From positions 1 to 26,236 of the forward strand of contig NZ_CAKZHV010000061.1 in NCBI RefSeq assembly GCF_936927845.1: 26,236 nucleotides of DNA, written 5' to 3'. Below are positions 24,104-26,236 of this stretch, in pieces. The notes beneath the pieces were generated by a model, which ran no database searches, was not told where the DNA came from, and saw nothing but the letters and a program-made list of their open reading frames with translations. Position 1 is the stretch's first letter; every line of letters starts with the position of its first letter. This stretch comes from an uncultured Sphingomonas sp. GTDB lineage: Bacteria; Pseudomonadota; Alphaproteobacteria; Sphingomonadales; Sphingomonadaceae. The translations under genes were made by a program, and so were the position numbers.

Positions 24104-24832
24104 ATGAAGCGTATCGCACTTCTCGCCGGCGCGCTGGCGCTGATGACCGGCTGCGGCGGCAGCAACGACGCGCCGAGCGCGCCTGCCGGCTCGGTCAAGG
24201 CCGCAGCTGCACCTGCCGGGCAGGACTGGACGCAGACGGTATCGCAGACCCCCGAGGGCGGGTTCGTCGCGGGCAATCCCGATGCGCCGCTCAAGCTGGT
24301 CGAATATGGCTCACGGCTGTGCCCGACGTGCGGCGCATTTGCGAACACGGGCATGCGCCCGCTGATGGACAATTACGTCAAGACCGGGAAGGTCTCGTAC
24401 GAGTTCCGCGAGTTCCTGGTCCATGGCGCGCCCGACTTCCCGCCGGCGCTCTTGGGCCGCTGCGGGGGCACGCAGCCGTTCTTCCCGTTGCTGGAGGAAA
24501 TGTTCGCCGCTCAGCCGACGATCCTGCCCAAGATGGAGGACGCGGGCGCGTTCCAGCAGGCGCAGCAAGGCAAGGCGCCCGGCGTCATGTTCACCGCATG
24601 GGCCGAGAAGCTGGGCTTCATCGATTTCGTCAAGCAGCGCGGCATCCCCGAGGCGCAGGCACGCGCGTGCCTGACCGACGAGAAGCAGATCGAGGCGCTG
24701 ACCAAGTATATGGATGCCGGCACCGAAAAGGGTGTGCAGGGAACGCCGACCTTCTTCCTCAACGGCAAGAAGCTCGACAATGTCGTGACGTGGGACGGGG
24801 TCGAGGGCGCGCTCAAGAACGCGGGCGCCTGA
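24104..24832 (+). CDS. DsbA-family lipoprotein with CPTC active site
   Basis: The 242-residue protein starts with a lipoprotein signal (LALMTGC, lipidated C17). After a flexible Ala/Pro-rich linker comes a thioredoxin fold with C73-P-T-C76 in SRLCPTCGAF. The segment NPDAPLKLVEYGS before it parallels the NPKAKVRLVEILS of the upstream gene, so the two are paralogues from a local duplication. The cis-proline is in QGTPTFFLNGK. GGAG precedes the ATG at 24104. It should act at a membrane surface in the periplasm. The CPTC dipeptide differs from the CPHC of its neighbour, implying a different redox potential. Confidence 0.92.
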   Translation: MKRIALLAGALALMTGCGGSNDAPSAPAGSVKAAAAPAGQDWTQTVSQTPEGGFVAGNPDAPLKLVEYGSRLCPTCGAFANTGMRPLMDNYVKTGKVSYEFREFLVHGAPDFPPALLGRCGGTQPFFPLLEEMFAAQPTILPKMEDAGAFQQAQQGKAPGVMFTAWAEKLGFIDFVKQRGIPEAQARACLTDEKQIEALTKYMDAGTEKGVQGTPTFFLNGKKLDNVVTWDGVEGALKNAGA

Positions 24833-24861
24833 CACCCCGGTAATACGCCGGAAGCGCGCGC

Positions 24862-26236
24862 GTGCAGATCAAGCGGCTGCGGTTGACGGGGTTCAAGAGC
24901 TTCGTCGACCCTGCCGACCTCGTCATCGAACCGGGATTGACCGGTGTCGTCGGGCCGAACGGCTGTGGCAAGTCCAACCTGCTCGAAGCACTGCGCTGGA
25001 CGATGGGGGAGAATTCCGCCCGGTCGCTGCGCGGCGCAGGGATGGAGGACGTGATCTTCGCGGGCACCGCGACGCGGCCACCACGCGATTTCGCCGAAGT
25101 GTCGATCCTGCTCGACACCGACACGGGCGAAGAAGCCGAGGTGGTGCGCCGGATCGAGCGTGGCGCGGGCTCCGCCTATCGGATCGACGGGCGCGACGTG
25201 CGCGCGAAGGACGTGCAGCTGCTGTTCGCGGACGCAGCGACCGGCGCGCACAGCCCGGCGCTCGTCAGCCAGAACCGGATCGGCGCGGTGATTGCGGCGA
25301 AACCCGCCGACCGGCGCGCGATGCTAGAGGAAGCGGCGGGGATCGCAGGGCTGCACGTCCGGCGGCGCGACGCCGAAGCGCGGCTGCGCGCGACCGAGGC
25401 GAACCTCGAACGGCTCGACGCGGTGATCGCCGACACCGACGCGCGTGTAAGCGCGCTCAGGCGGCAGGCGCGCGCGGCGGAGCGGTACCGCGCACTGTCC
25501 GACGCGATCCGGGTGGCGGAAGCGCGAACGATCTTCGCACGCTGGCGCGAGGCGGATCGGGCGGCGATTGCGGCACGCGATGAGGCACGCGCGGCGGAGG
25601 CTCGGGTCGCGGCCGGGCAAGCCGCGCACGACGCGGTGACGGCCACGCAGGAGAAGGCGATTGCCGTGCTAGCCGAGTTGCGCGCGGAGGCGCTCGCCGC
25701 GCGCGACCGCGCGAGCGAGGCGGCGGGCACACTCGCGGGCGCACGCGGTGAGACGGCGGCGACCGAGCGCCGGGTCGGCGAGCTGGAACTGGCGCGCGCG
25801 CGGATCCTGGCCGATCGCGAGCGCGAGGGTGCGCTCGCCAACGAAGCCGCGGCGGCGCTGGCCACGCTGGCGAGCGACACCAAGGCACTGGAGCGCACCG
25901 CGGCGGAGGCGGAGGCGGCGCTGCCGGAACTCGAAGCGGCACTGAGCGCGGCGGAGCGGCTGGGGCGCGACGCCGAAGTCGCGCTGGCGCAGGCGCTGGC
26001 GGCGCAGGCGAACGAGCAGGCCGAGGCGCGGATCGCGCGCGCGGAACTGGCACAGGCGCAGGCACGACTCGCACGCGCCGACCGTGAGCGGGCGAGTGCG
26101 GCGGCGGCGCTGGCGGCGGTCGCGCCCGCCGAACCGATCGCGGCGGAGCGCGAGGCGGCGGTGGCGGCGCAGGCGGACGCGCGCGACGCGCTGGAACGGG
26201 CGCGCGCCGCACTGACCGCGGCCGAGGCGGCGGAGC
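24862..26236 (+). CDS. smc: Chromosome segregation ATPase Smc, N-terminal part
   Basis: The gene runs off the right edge; 458 complete codons are visible. It starts at GTG with GGAAG about 9 nt upstream. The N-terminal head has RLRLTGFKSFVDPADL, Walker A GPNGCGKSN (31-39), RWTMGENSARSLRG and the Q-loop region LVSQNRIGAVIAAKPADRR, followed by LEEAAGI. From about residue 165 a long Ala/Arg/Glu-rich coiled coil begins and continues to the window end. Smc compacts and separates chromosomes as a dimer with kleisin partners. The gap of 29 nt after the DsbA-like lipoprotein suggests read-through from that operon. Confidence 0.95.
   Translation, partial: MQIKRLRLTGFKSFVDPADLVIEPGLTGVVGPNGCGKSNLLEALRWTMGENSARSLRGAGMEDVIFAGTATRPPRDFAEVSILLDTDTGEEAEVVRRIERGAGSAYRIDGRDVRAKDVQLLFADAATGAHSPALVSQNRIGAVIAAKPADRRAMLEEAAGIAGLHVRRRDAEARLRATEANLERLDAVIADTDARVSALRRQARAAERYRALSDAIRVAEARTIFARWREADRAAIAARDEARAAEARVAAGQAAHDAVTATQEKAIAVLAELRAEALAARDRASEAAGTLAGARGETAATERRVGELELARARILADREREGALANEAAAALATLASDTKALERTAAEAEAALPELEAALSAAERLGRDAEVALAQALAAQANEQAEARIARAELAQAQARLARADRERASAAAALAAVAPAEPIAAEREAAVAAQADARDALERARAALTAAEAAE

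Overview
The window reads as a high-GC chromosome segment from a sphingomonad (Alphaproteobacteria, probably Sphingomonas or a close relative). The support is an alphaproteobacterial SciP/DUF1153 cell-cycle regulator, an MlaE permease with a fused STAS domain beside MlaF, MlaD and an auxiliary lipoprotein, a candidate EcfG-type general-stress promoter, and very GC-rich codon use. The species assignment is inference.

Region 1 (1-5452) is the right-hand end of an integrative element placed at the 3' end of a tRNA-Ser(GGA) gene. All its genes run leftwards, away from the tRNA: a P4-type tyrosine integrase, an unknown basic protein, an AlpA-like regulator, two small unknown proteins, a stand-alone archaeo-eukaryotic-type Prim-Pol primase, and a D5/P4-type SF3 helicase. 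Past the helicase lies about 330 bp of non-coding DNA with five copies of the 9-mer CGTCCGGAT in alternating orientation. This looks like an iteron-type replication origin. The far end and any cargo lie beyond position 1. The layout suggests a self-excising, possibly self-replicating satellite or plasmid-like island.

Region 2 (5453-17400) is core chromosome devoted mainly to the envelope: tRNA-Ser, a divergent periplasmic cyclophilin, a lipid-transport operon (mlaE-mlaF-mlaD-lipoprotein, minus strand, stop/start overlaps), a DUF445 membrane protein, an RND efflux adaptor-permease pair without an outer-membrane channel gene, a secreted SIMPL protein, and a GlsB/YeaQ-like stress membrane protein with a strong terminator and a candidate EcfG promoter.

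Region 3 (17470-26236) holds the SciP-like CtrA inhibitor, a doubtful small ORF, mnmA (tRNA 2-thiolation), a convergent minus-strand operon mutY - serine hydrolase - nudC joined by 4-bp overlaps, and a divergent plus-strand operon: DUF721 protein, two DsbA-like thiol oxidoreductases (one secreted, one lipoprotein), then smc, which runs off the right edge.

The core region is ordinary. The part that repays a second look is the tRNA-Ser element: its iteron array, the two-gene split of primase and helicase, and a hairpin that carries a Shine-Dalgarno sequence in its loop.
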